In this document: piece after piece, positions 16,858 through 24,681 of the stretch | Numbering within the stretch: the stretch's first letter is position 1 | How the letters are laid out: each line of letters opens with the position of its first letter | Assembly (NCBI GenBank): GCA_002353635.1 | Contig: DEKA01000031.1 | Span: forward strand, 17,137 to 43,787 | Origin: Lachnospiraceae bacterium UBA2734 | Lineage (GTDB): Bacteria; Bacillota; Clostridia; Lachnospirales; Lachnospiraceae | DNA length: 26,651 bases | Direction of reading: 5' to 3' | Translations under genes and position numbers: made by a program | Notes under the pieces: model-generated | The model's input: the letters and a program-made list of their open reading frames with translations, nothing else | Told to the model about the DNA's origin: nothing | Database searches by the model: none

Positions 16858-18840
16858 CTACAGGCTCCACTTCCCTGTCTTCTCGAACTGCGCGGCGCGC
16901 TCCTCCGCCTTCTCCGTAATGGAAGGCGCGAAACCGATCTGCCCGAGGAGCCTGATCGCGTTGCGCGTCGTCGCCCTTCCCTTCTGCAGATGATAATGGA
17001 AAATAACGTCTCCCTCTTCGATTTCCTCTCCGAAGTGATAGTTATCATACTCCGGAAGAAGGTCCGTGAGTTCGATGTCATGCGTCGCAGCGAAGGTCAG
17101 AATCCCCTTCGCCGCGAAAGCGTGCAGAATTTCTGTCGATGCTGCAATTCTCTCTATCGTGTTCGTTCCGCGCAGCACCTCATCAATGAAGGCCAGCACT
17201 GGCACCGATGCTGCTGCAGCGGCTGCTTCTGAATGCATTCCAGAACCATCTCCTGCGGCCGCATCCAGAATCCTCTTCAGCGACTTGATCTCGACCATGT
17301 AGTAGCTCTCATGCCCCTGCAGGTTGTCCTTCAGCGCCATGGACGAATAGATGCGGAAGAGGCTGCTCCTCCAGGATTTCGCGGGAACAGTCCAAATGGT
17401 CTGCGCAAGGAGCGCGCAGATGGCAACAGAGCGCAGGAAGGTAGATTTTCCGGAGGCGTTGGAGCCTGTCAACAGAATCGGGCGGTCAGTATGTAACGAA
17501 TTAGGCACAGCATTTTCAAGAAGCGGGTGATACAGATCTTCCGCATCTATAAAAGCCTCCCCGCACGCCGTGAACTCCGGTCTGCACCACTCCGGCAGAC
17601 TCTCTCTGCAGGAGGCTGCCGCCACGGCGGCGTCCGCGCGGCCGACAATCGAAATCTCCGTATCGATCTCCGCCTTCTTTTGCCGCACAGCACTCAGCAT
17701 GCTGCTGAATTTGAACAGATCCAGATGAAACAGAATTCTGATGTAGTCGAGCACAAGGTCCAGTGGATTCGACGAGGAATCGCCTGAACTCATGAGGATC
17801 CCGGAGCCTCTACGGAACCCGGCAAATCCTGCATTCACCTCTGCAAGCGCCTTCCCCTGCGCGCGGAGCTCTTCACTGTCCCCCTTCAAGAGAATAGTGC
17901 TGATCAGATCCGCCTGCTTCATCATGCGCAGCAGATAGCGAAACGAAATCAGATACGGCTCAATCCTGCTCTTCTCCCGAAAATAATGGACCAGCCCGAT
18001 CACCAGAGCCGCAAGGAGGAGAAGAATGCCGATCTGCACGCTGATGAACATGACCGCCACGGAAACGGTGTACAGAAGCAGAACAAAAACACTTCTTCCG
18101 CTCCCCTTCCACTCCAGCGAGTCGAGAGAGTCCATGTAGTCGTAGAGCGAGAACCTGCCCGTGTGACCAAGATCCTTCAGCGCGCAGAGGAGGTCAATTC
18201 TCTCCTTCTCGTGCGCGGGATCCTGCCAGTACGTGATCTCCTCATCAGACAGTACACACTTTTCCTGACACCGTGCTCTCGCAGCAGGCCGTTCACCATT
18301 TCCAGGATTTAACGAAGATGTGGGCTCATCAACGGCAGCAGATGCAGAGCCTGCGCCGCCGGCACCTTTTTCTCTCGCCTTCGAAGAATGTTTTTCAGAA
18401 AGAGATTCCGTATTGATGGAAATGTACGGATAAAGTGCATCTGCCTTCTTCAGTGCCTGCGGTGTGTGTTTCTCCGCAGTAGATTCTGTTTCGTCGGCAT
18501 TGGGTGTGAAAAGTACACCTCCCTCCAATGCCTGCGGCACGCGCAGCAGCCGATAGAGATATTCCTCGCCTGCAGAGCTCTGCGTCGAGTCGATTCTGTC
18601 GTAGAGACGCAGGAATTCAAGGTCATTGCACGTAATATCGTCGAGCGTGTCTGCAGATGGATGGCGCCGGTAATAGCCGTCGATTGTCTGCTGGCGCTCA
18701 AGCGGCATGTTCTTGTGCGGCACCTTCCCGAACTCCGTTCGGAAAATATCCGCTGCATCCCGCCTCTCTCTTTTTTTCTGCACGTACCCCAGGTACAGCG
18801 CAGCCGCCGCGAAGGCGGCAATCACAAATACAATAGTCAT
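16858..18840 (-). CDS. Membrane-anchored MutS-like ATPase
   Basis: The C-terminal third is a MutS-family ATPase: Walker A GSNASGKST (459-467), the region KDNLQGHESYYMVEIKSLKRI (504-524) in place of the MutS signature, Walker B FIDEVLRGTN (551-560) and AATHD (584-588). The mismatch-reading domain I is absent. Instead there is an N-terminal hydrophobic helix (about 2-19) and a pair of hydrophobic segments (about 249-267 and 268-286), so the protein is likely membrane-bound with the ATPase in the cytoplasm. Residues about 115-195 are a low-complexity insertion. Similar TM-containing MutS-like proteins occur in Firmicutes; their job is not known, and mismatch repair is unlikely. The ribosome site is weak (CTGGGAATAAC before the ATG). 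Confidence 0.88.
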   Translation of the reverse strand: MTIVFVIAAFAAAALYLGYVQKKRERRDAADIFRTEFGKVPHKNMPLERQQTIDGYYRRHPSADTLDDITCNDLEFLRLYDRIDSTQSSAGEEYLYRLLRVPQALEGGVLFTPNADETESTAEKHTPQALKKADALYPYISINTESLSEKHSSKAREKGAGGAGSASAAVDEPTSSLNPGNGERPAARARCQEKCVLSDEEITYWQDPAHEKERIDLLCALKDLGHTGRFSLYDYMDSLDSLEWKGSGRSVFVLLLYTVSVAVMFISVQIGILLLLAALVIGLVHYFREKSRIEPYLISFRYLLRMMKQADLISTILLKGDSEELRAQGKALAEVNAGFAGFRRGSGILMSSGDSSSNPLDLVLDYIRILFHLDLFKFSSMLSAVRQKKAEIDTEISIVGRADAAVAAASCRESLPEWCRPEFTACGEAFIDAEDLYHPLLENAVPNSLHTDRPILLTGSNASGKSTFLRSVAICALLAQTIWTVPAKSWRSSLFRIYSSMALKDNLQGHESYYMVEIKSLKRILDAAAGDGSGMHSEAAAAAASVPVLAFIDEVLRGTNTIERIAASTEILHAFAAKGILTFAATHDIELTDLLPEYDNYHFGEEIEEGDVIFHYHLQKGRATTRNAIRLLGQIGFAPSITEKAEERAAQFEKTGKWSL

Positions 18841-19032
18841 GTTATTCCCAGTGCCGCGATTATTGCGGCACCCTGAGGTAAATCCGCGCAGGCGGTTTCA
18901 CCGATAGGATCAGGCAGCCGATGACGCATCGCATCACCCGTGACAGAAATACCCGGGCGTGTTTTTTCGGATTAGGACTCAGGCCCATCGGCATCGGCTG
19001 TTGTCTGACAGGCCATGCATCAGCATAATCTG

Positions 19033-20379
19033 TCAAGCCTTCACCGCACTCCGGATGCGGTCCTTCATCCTATTGCAGGTCTCGTAGATCTCATTCACCT
19101 TATCTTCCCCATAGCTGAATTTCATTGCACCGTTCTCATCGCGGGAATAGAGAATCTGCCCGTCTACCATCGTCATGATGACATTCAGCTTGCTGCCGGA
19201 ATAGACGATGTTGCTCGCAATATTATTGATCGGCTGCATGTTGGGCTGATGAAGATCGAGGAGCACCAGATCAGCGAGTTTTCCAGGCGCAATGGAGTCC
19301 GCGTCCGGAATGCCCATGACATGCGCGCCGTTCGAAGTCGCCATTTTCAGAACTTCATAGGCAGGAACTGCGGAGGCATCCTTCTCACGGAGCTTTGCAA
19401 GACCCGTCACAAGGAACATCTCGCGGAACATATCGAGGCAGTTGTTGCTGGCCGGCCCGTCCGTGCCGATGGCCACAGGAATGCCAAGGCGCAGGTAATC
19501 GGCGATCGGCGCGATGCCGCTTGCCAGCTTCGTGTTGGAGCCGGGGTTTGTCACCACCGCGATGTTGTGCTCCTTCATGATCTCCCGGTCGTCCGGCGTC
19601 GTGTGCACGAGGTGATACCCCGCCCCGCCGTAATCGAAAATACCCTTCTCTGCAAGAACTCTCACCGGCGTCTTTCCGTCGTACTGCGCCTTGCATGACT
19701 CAACCTCTGCTGCCGTCTCCGAGATGTGCGTGTAGACAGGCGCCTTGAACTCGTGGGCCATATCTGCAATCTTATTCAGCAGCTCATCGGAGCAGGTGTA
19801 CTGCGCGTGGAACCCCAGGCGGAAGCTCGTGAGAGAGCTCTTTCCGTTCAGCTCCTTGTACCACTTCTCCAGGAGCTCCGGCGACTGCGAGAAGTTATTG
19901 CATCCGCCGACCTGCACAAGCCGCATGCCCATCTCCTCAAAGGCGGGTGCAATCGATTCAGGCGTCAGATACATCTCCATGACGGAAGTGATGCCGCTCG
20001 TGAGGTACTCCAGGATCGCGAGCTTTGAGAGCTCCGCGATCTCCTCAGGCTTTAACTGTGCCTCGTAAGGGAAAACCTGCTGAGTGAGCCAGTCCTGAAG
20101 CGGCATGTCGTCCGCAGAAGAGCGAAGGAAAGTCATCGCGGAGTGCGTGTGCGCATCCTTGAAGCCGGGCATCAGAAGATTGCCTCCGCAGTCCCTCACC
20201 TCAGCGCCGGCAGGAATCTGCAGAAAATCATTCCCGTCATCTTCGCGCAGGACCTTCTCAATGCGATTTCCCCTGATCGCCACAGATCCTTTGAAAATAT
20301 CGGGCTTCTCACCACACATTGTCAGGATCCGGGCATTCTTCAAAACCAGAACCCTCTCATTCTTTGTCGAATCAGCCAT
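19033..20379 (-). CDS. Amidohydrolase, MTA/S-adenosylhomocysteine deaminase-like
   Basis: A metal-dependent deaminase of the amidohydrolase superfamily closest, by motif, to MtaD/SsnA-type proteins acting on methylthioadenosine, S-adenosylhomocysteine or adenosine. Metal and proton-transfer residues: H77 and H79 (KDAHTHSAM), H191 (FHAQYTCS), H218 and E221 (THISETAAE), and D307 (IGTDGPASNN). The small beta-sandwich domain is formed by the two ends, finishing VMTMVDGQILY. The start at 20379 (MADSTKNERV, 448 aa) has GGGGGAGGAG in front; a longer frame upstream overlaps the phosphorylase gene and is Arg-rich, unlike a protein. The phosphorylase stop is one base before this ATG, so the two are coupled. 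Together they fit purine nucleoside breakdown. The exact substrate is uncertain. Confidence 0.9.
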   Translation of the reverse strand: MADSTKNERVLVLKNARILTMCGEKPDIFKGSVAIRGNRIEKVLREDDGNDFLQIPAGAEVRDCGGNLLMPGFKDAHTHSAMTFLRSSADDMPLQDWLTQQVFPYEAQLKPEEIAELSKLAILEYLTSGITSVMEMYLTPESIAPAFEEMGMRLVQVGGCNNFSQSPELLEKWYKELNGKSSLTSFRLGFHAQYTCSDELLNKIADMAHEFKAPVYTHISETAAEVESCKAQYDGKTPVRVLAEKGIFDYGGAGYHLVHTTPDDREIMKEHNIAVVTNPGSNTKLASGIAPIADYLRLGIPVAIGTDGPASNNCLDMFREMFLVTGLAKLREKDASAVPAYEVLKMATSNGAHVMGIPDADSIAPGKLADLVLLDLHQPNMQPINNIASNIVYSGSKLNVIMTMVDGQILYSRDENGAMKFSYGEDKVNEIYETCNRMKDRIRSAVKA

Positions 20380-20380
20380 G

Positions 20381-21202
20381 TCACTCCTCCCCCATCTCTT
20401 CAATCGAGCTGCGCACAAGCCGCGTGAAGTTCGAAGCCGCCTGGTTGCCCGCCTCGATGACTTCCTCAGAGGTGAGCGGCGCACCTGTGATGCCGGCCGC
20501 CATGTTCGAAACAAGCGAGATGCAGCACACCTTCATCCCGCAGTGTCTCGCCGTTATGGCCTCGACGACGGTGCTCATTCCGAAAAGGTTTGCGCCGAGC
20601 GCGTGGAGCATTTTAATCTCGGAGGGCGTCTCAAAAGAGGGGCCGGTGAGCTGGACATAGACACCGGTGTCGAGCGGGATATTTTCCTTCTGCGCGGTCT
20701 TTTGGATGATCTCCTGCAGACCTTTGTCGTATACGTTCGTCATGTCAGGGAAGCGCACACCCTCTTCATCATCATTGGGCCCGATGAGCGGATTGGGCAC
20801 GAACACGGAGATGTGATCCTTCACCAGTGCGAGTGTCCCGGGATGATAGCTCTCCTTCGCGCCGCCGGCAGCATTCGTCAGGAACATGATCTTCGCGCCG
20901 AGTGCATGGCAGAGGCGGACGGGCGTCACGACCTTGTCGATGGGATAGCCCTCGTAATAGTGCACGCGGCCCTTCATGCAGACGACGGGCACATCCTCGA
21001 CGTATCCGAACAGGAGCTTGCCCTCGTGCCCCGGCGCCGTCGAGACGGGGAATCCCGGGATATCCTTATAGGGGATCTCGGCCTCGACCTTCATCGTGTC
21101 GGCGAAATTCCCAAGGCCTGACCCCAGTGTCAGCGCCACCTTCGGCTGAAAATCCGTGACCTTCCGCACCGCTGCGGCCATTTCCGCTATCTCTTTTCTC
21201 AT
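20381..21202 (-). CDS. Purine nucleoside phosphorylase (trimeric, PNP-I type)
   Basis: It splits purine nucleosides with phosphate to give the free base and ribose-1-phosphate. Family motifs: LGSGLGNF (26-33), PGHEGKL (57-63), MKGRVHYYEGY (76-86), TNAAGG (109-114), a GPSFETPSEIKML stretch and GMSTVVEAI. The Asn in SLVSNMAAG matches the position that, in the trimeric class, favours 6-oxopurines (inosine, guanosine). Length is 273 aa, as expected. The ATG at 21202 follows GGAGG by nine bases. The gene lies one base upstream of the amidohydrolase gene. A deaminase turning adenine nucleosides into inosine types next to a 6-oxopurine phosphorylase makes metabolic sense. Confidence 0.95.
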   Translation of the reverse strand: MRKEIAEMAAAVRKVTDFQPKVALTLGSGLGNFADTMKVEAEIPYKDIPGFPVSTAPGHEGKLLFGYVEDVPVVCMKGRVHYYEGYPIDKVVTPVRLCHALGAKIMFLTNAAGGAKESYHPGTLALVKDHISVFVPNPLIGPNDDEEGVRFPDMTNVYDKGLQEIIQKTAQKENIPLDTGVYVQLTGPSFETPSEIKMLHALGANLFGMSTVVEAITARHCGMKVCCISLVSNMAAGITGAPLTSEEVIEAGNQAASNFTRLVRSSIEEMGEE

Positions 21203-21225
21203 CTATGCCAACCTCCTCGTATTAT

Positions 21226-21239
21226 AAAGCTGCAGCTTT
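21226..21239 (-). promoter_or_regulatory. Palindrome next to the PNP ribosome site
   Basis: AAAGCTGCAGCTTT is a perfect 14-base palindrome about ten bases upstream of the PNP Shine-Dalgarno. Its core AGCTGCAG recurs at 21269-21276. A pair of sites in a 5' leader could be an operator or a small hairpin near the ribosome site; the role is inference. Confidence 0.35.
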
Positions 21240-21388
21240 CTTTTACCTGTTCCTGGTAATCGGCTATTCTGCAGCTCTCACTTACACGCATGTTATCGAC
21301 CTGTTTTTTTTGAGAAGATGCTTGTCCCCTTATCTTCCTGCGCTTAAATGTACATGTGTTGCGGAACAGTCCGGACCGCGCTAAGGAT

Positions 21389-22060
21389 TCAATGCTTTGC
21401 GACAATATGATCCTTATCCTTGAAAATATGCTCCGCCGGCACGCACCCTCTCACCATGGAGAGCGGGTAAACGTTTGTGTGGCGGCCGATGATCGTGCCG
21501 GGATTGAGAACGCTGTTGCAGCCGATCTCCGTCCAGTCGCCGAGCATGGCGCCCATCTTGCGAAGGCCGGTCGGCATATTTTCCGAGCCCTCATGGATTA
21601 CGACATTCGTGCGGTCGGACTTGATGTTGGAGGTGATGGAGCCTGCGCCCATGTGTGCGTGGAACCCGAGCACGGAGTCGCCTACATAGTTGTAGTGCGG
21701 CACCTCGCACTTGTTGAAGAGAACGACGTTCTTGAGCTCGCAGGAGTTGCCGACGACACATCCCCTGCCGACGATTGCATTGCCTCTGATGAACGCACAC
21801 TGGCGGAGCTCCGCGTCCTCATCGATGATGCAGGGGCCTGCGATATACGCGGAATCAAAAATATGTGCGCTCTTTGCAATCCAGATGTTCTCCCCGCGCT
21901 TTTCGAAGCGGTCTGCGGGCAGTGTCTGGCCGAGCTGCACAATGAATTCACTGATCTTCGGCAGCACCTCCCACGGATACTGCACACCCTTGAAGAGATC
22001 CGCCGCGATCGTCTCATTCAGATCAAAGAGATTCGCAATTGTATAATCCTGCATTGCCAT
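21389..22060 (-). CDS. Left-handed beta-helix (hexapeptide-repeat) acyltransferase-like protein
   Basis: This 223-aa protein is built from hexapeptide-type turns (IAKSAHIFDSAYIAGPCIID, then IGCNSVLNPGTIIGRHTNVY) and resembles the C-terminal half of GlmU or sugar-phosphate nucleotidyltransferases. There is no nucleotidyltransferase domain: the N-terminal 60 residues lack the G-x-G-T-R-x(n)-K loop. Such short proteins are often labelled 'UDP-N-acetylglucosamine pyrophosphorylase' in Clostridia, but nothing here shows nucleotidyl transfer. An acetyl- or acyltransfer to a sugar nucleotide is the best guess. The ATG at 22060 follows AAAGGAAG. It lies downstream of topB, beyond a strong hairpin. 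Confidence 0.8.
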   Translation of the reverse strand: MAMQDYTIANLFDLNETIAADLFKGVQYPWEVLPKISEFIVQLGQTLPADRFEKRGENIWIAKSAHIFDSAYIAGPCIIDEDAELRQCAFIRGNAIVGRGCVVGNSCELKNVVLFNKCEVPHYNYVGDSVLGFHAHMGAGSITSNIKSDRTNVVIHEGSENMPTGLRKMGAMLGDWTEIGCNSVLNPGTIIGRHTNVYPLSMVRGCVPAEHIFKDKDHIVAKH

Positions 22061-22121
22061 CGGTATTACTTCCTTTCTTCCTGTTCTGATTTATTAAAAA
22101 TATCGTAACTGTTCAGTACCC

Positions 22122-22150
22122 CATTCCGAGAACCTTCGGTTCTCGGAATG
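22122..22150 (-). terminator. Strong 13-bp hairpin downstream of topB
   Basis: CATTCCGAGAACC (22122-22134) and GGTTCTCGGAATG (22138-22150) are fully complementary around a three-base loop, eight bases after the topB stop. On the minus strand a T5 run comes only about 20 bases later, so this is a weak match to an intrinsic terminator; it may instead protect the 3' end. A second 6-bp hairpin (AGGCGC/GCGCCT, 22162-22176) overlaps the last topB codons. Confidence 0.45.
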
Positions 22151-22157
22151 TAGGCGT

Positions 22158-24461
22158 TCAGAGGCGCTCTGCGCCTTGCCCGCATTTACTGCTTTTGCGT
22201 TTCCCGCCCTTGCGATAAGTGTACTTGGCCTTGAACTGCATCTTCTTCGGGTAGTACTGCGCATCGCGCCGGTACATCTCCCGCAACGGCCCTGAGAAAT
22301 CCGAGGATTTCACGTACTCCGTGCGCCTTGTGATGTAGCTGTCGAGCTTGTCCGTGTACTCCTGCCTGCTCGTCGTGCCTTCCGCCACCTGCGTGAGGCC
22401 CTTCTCCCAGCTGGCGGTCAGCTTCGGATCGAGGAGCGGCCGGATGCTCACATCCACGGCGTCGTAGATCATCTCGCCCAGCTGTGTCGGCGTGTAGATC
22501 TGCGTCTTCTTGTTCAGGTTGATGTACTGGTTGTTCACGAGCTTCTCAAGAATGCCTGCCCTCGTCGCACTCGTGCCGATCCCTGACCCCTTGATCTGCT
22601 CGCGCAGCTCATCGTTCTCGATGAACTGGCCCGCATTCTCCATCGTGAGGATCATACTGCCGGAGTTGTATCTCTTCGGCGGCGTGGTCTCGCCCTCCTT
22701 GATGCCGTAGCCAAGGACATCCAGCGGGTCCCCCTTCTTCAGGCGCTTCAGAAAGGCCTCGAGGCCGGTGTCCCTGTTTTCTTCGCCCTGATTATCATTG
22801 GGACCCTCCTGAGAGGATGAACCTTCCGGGACTTTCGTATTTTCATCCTTCTTCTTAAAGAACGAGTACTGCAGCACGTCGAGGTACCCTCTCTCCTTGT
22901 TGACTCGGAGAGATGCTGTCAGCGTCTCGGTTCCGACGCCGACCTGCAGAGCCATTTTATCAAAGATGGCGGGCGGATAAAAGACAGACAGGAAGCGGCG
23001 CACGATGAGCTCATACACTTTCTGCGAAATCGGGCGCACACTCCTTAAGTTGTTCAGTCCCTGTCCCGTCGGAATGATGGCGTAGTGGTCGGTAATCGCT
23101 TTGTCGTTGGTGTACCTCGTCTTCCCGATCTTTTTCCAACTGCCTGAGACGGCAATCTGCCGCACGAGCTCGCGGAACATCGGCATCTGGCCGATGCCCT
23201 TCAGGTTCTTGTCGATCTCCTTTGCGACTGCCGTCGAGAGGACGCGCGCATCAGTCCTGGGGTAGGTCGTCAGCTTCTTCTCATAGAGCTCCTGTGCGAC
23301 GCTTAGGGTCTCGTCGGGACTGATCTTGAAAAATCTGGAGCAGTCATTCTGGAGTTCTGCAAGGTTGTAGAGAAGCGGCGCATTTTTGGTCTCTTTTTTG
23401 TGGGTGATGGCCTTCACGACGGCCCTTCCGCCCTGCGCCCTGAGGTATTGGATCAGCTCCTCAGCGTCTTTGCGCTCCCTGAAACCGGTGTCGTTGTACA
23501 GAAGAGGCGACGCATAATATCTGCTCTCCTTCGTCACGCTCCACTGTGTGTCGAAGCCGTGGCGCTTCTCTTTCTTCCCTGTGTTATTGTCTGGCTGTCC
23601 GGCTCTCGTGGTACCGGCCTTTTGGGTATTGCCGCTGCTGTCGTTATTTTCATTCATTATGGTCTGAAAATACGCGCCACCCTGCATGTCTGCACGTCCC
23701 TTCATACGTACGCTTTCGGAAGTGCTGCTCCCGTCAGATTCCACAGGCGCAAACGTGCCGTTCACGCGGAAAAACGGTGTCGGCACGAAGGCTCTGATCT
23801 CCCGCTCTCTTCGCACAATGATGCCGAGAACGCACGTCATGACGCGCCCGACGGCGATGACGCAGTGGTCCATCCCGAGAAAGTCCCGGATGCCTCCCGC
23901 GTATTTCAGAGAGAGCGCGCGGGAGAAGTTGATGCCCATCAGGTAGTCTTCCTGCGCGCGAAGGTATGCGGCGTCGCCCATGTTGTCGTAGGCGGAGTCG
24001 TCCTTCGCTTCGCGGATGCCGCGTCTGATCTCCTCGTCGGTGAAGGAGTCGATCCAGACCCTCTTCTGCTCCTTGTCTTTTACGCCGGCCTGCGTCGCGA
24101 CGAGGCGGTAGATGTACTCGCCCTCGCGCCCGGAGTCGGTGCAGATATAAATGGTATCTACGTCTTTGCTGGTGAGGATGCTCTTTACGATGCGGAACTG
24201 CTTCTTCGTGCCGGGGTCGTCGATAACCTCATACCGGTACTCCGAAGGAATGAAGGGGATGGTGTCGAGGGACCATTTCTTGTATTTCGGATCATATGCA
24301 TCAGGATAGCTCATTGTGACGAGGTGCCCGAAGCACCACGTGACGATGGTGTCGTCTGATTCTTCGTAGCCGTCGCGGCGGACAAAGTTTTTGTTCAGGG
24401 CGCGCGCGAAGTCCTGTGCGACGCTGGGTTTTTCAGCTATGAAAACTTTTTTGTGCGCCAT
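22158..24461 (-). CDS. topB: DNA topoisomerase III
   Basis: A type IA topoisomerase that relaxes negative supercoils and unlinks DNA through a single-strand gate. The TOPRIM domain shows FIAEKPSVAQ (7-16, with E10) and the acidic metal motif TDSGREGE (108-115). The catalytic tyrosine is Y400 in LTTYPRTD. GSGIGTSATRAGILEKL is the conserved helix late in the core. It is 767 aa; B. subtilis TopB is about 727. Extra length comes from polar insertions at about 241-304 and 538-566. It ends in a basic tail (YRKGGKRKSSK) without zinc fingers. GGAGGTG directly precedes the ATG at 24461. It is preceded by a 437-base gap with two inverted-repeat elements, the nearer only 33 bases from the start codon. 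No conjugation genes are near, so I read it as chromosomal. Confidence 0.95.
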   Translation of the reverse strand: MAHKKVFIAEKPSVAQDFARALNKNFVRRDGYEESDDTIVTWCFGHLVTMSYPDAYDPKYKKWSLDTIPFIPSEYRYEVIDDPGTKKQFRIVKSILTSKDVDTIYICTDSGREGEYIYRLVATQAGVKDKEQKRVWIDSFTDEEIRRGIREAKDDSAYDNMGDAAYLRAQEDYLMGINFSRALSLKYAGGIRDFLGMDHCVIAVGRVMTCVLGIIVRREREIRAFVPTPFFRVNGTFAPVESDGSSTSESVRMKGRADMQGGAYFQTIMNENNDSSGNTQKAGTTRAGQPDNNTGKKEKRHGFDTQWSVTKESRYYASPLLYNDTGFRERKDAEELIQYLRAQGGRAVVKAITHKKETKNAPLLYNLAELQNDCSRFFKISPDETLSVAQELYEKKLTTYPRTDARVLSTAVAKEIDKNLKGIGQMPMFRELVRQIAVSGSWKKIGKTRYTNDKAITDHYAIIPTGQGLNNLRSVRPISQKVYELIVRRFLSVFYPPAIFDKMALQVGVGTETLTASLRVNKERGYLDVLQYSFFKKKDENTKVPEGSSSQEGPNDNQGEENRDTGLEAFLKRLKKGDPLDVLGYGIKEGETTPPKRYNSGSMILTMENAGQFIENDELREQIKGSGIGTSATRAGILEKLVNNQYINLNKKTQIYTPTQLGEMIYDAVDVSIRPLLDPKLTASWEKGLTQVAEGTTSRQEYTDKLDSYITRRTEYVKSSDFSGPLREMYRRDAQYYPKKMQFKAKYTYRKGGKRKSSKCGQGAERL

Positions 24462-24494
24462 TGCACCTCCTCTTCAATATGGTTGAACCAGACG

Positions 24495-24630
24495 GGGCAG
24501 CAGGCCGTATGGTTCCCTTCGGCCCGCTCTCGCTACATTGACTTTCGTCGCGTTACTAAGCTCGAAAAGACCTCGCTAAGTAACGACGAAGTCAAAGTGC
24601 ACTCAGGGAATCCATACAGCCTGCTGTCCC
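24495..24630 (-). repeat. Nested inverted-repeat element, copy 1
   Basis: Outer arms 24495-24518 and 24605-24630 are complementary apart from two one-base bulges and one mismatch. Inner arms 24538-24557 and 24579-24595 pair with small bulges. The core (24514-24609) is homologous to copy 2 read on the other strand: it starts TCCCTGAGTGC (24609-24599) and ends GCCGAAGGGA (24523-24514) on the minus strand. On the plus strand the outer arm is followed by TGTTTTTT. No ORF or known family is recognised. Confidence 0.85.
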
Positions 24631-24681
24631 TGTTTTTTACTGTAATCCACAAATTATTCCGGAAGATAATACATGAGCGCG

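Noticed and set aside
18841..19032. Several weak inverted repeats and a plus-strand T6 (18961-18967) as a terminator or RNA gene
   Set aside because: The T-run is on the strand with no gene, stems are short or mismatched, and no known RNA fold is recognised. A GTGCCGC/GCGGCAC stem at 18851-18871 is the only clean one.
20380..20514. N-terminal extension of the amidohydrolase up to 20514
   Set aside because: It overlaps the phosphorylase gene, is Arg/Ser-rich like an out-of-frame reading, and a strong ribosome site directly precedes the ATG at 20379.
21221..21226. TATAAT upstream of the PNP gene as a -10 box
   Set aside because: It is five bases from the Shine-Dalgarno, so transcription would start inside the ribosome site, and no -35 box is visible.
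22158..24461. topB as a sign of an integrative conjugative element
   Set aside because: No relaxase, coupling protein, integrase or attachment site is nearby; the neighbours are housekeeping genes.
24643..24651. TAATCCACA as a DnaA box between the repeat elements
   Set aside because: It is a single site with one mismatch to TTATCCACA; no cluster of boxes and no origin genes are nearby.
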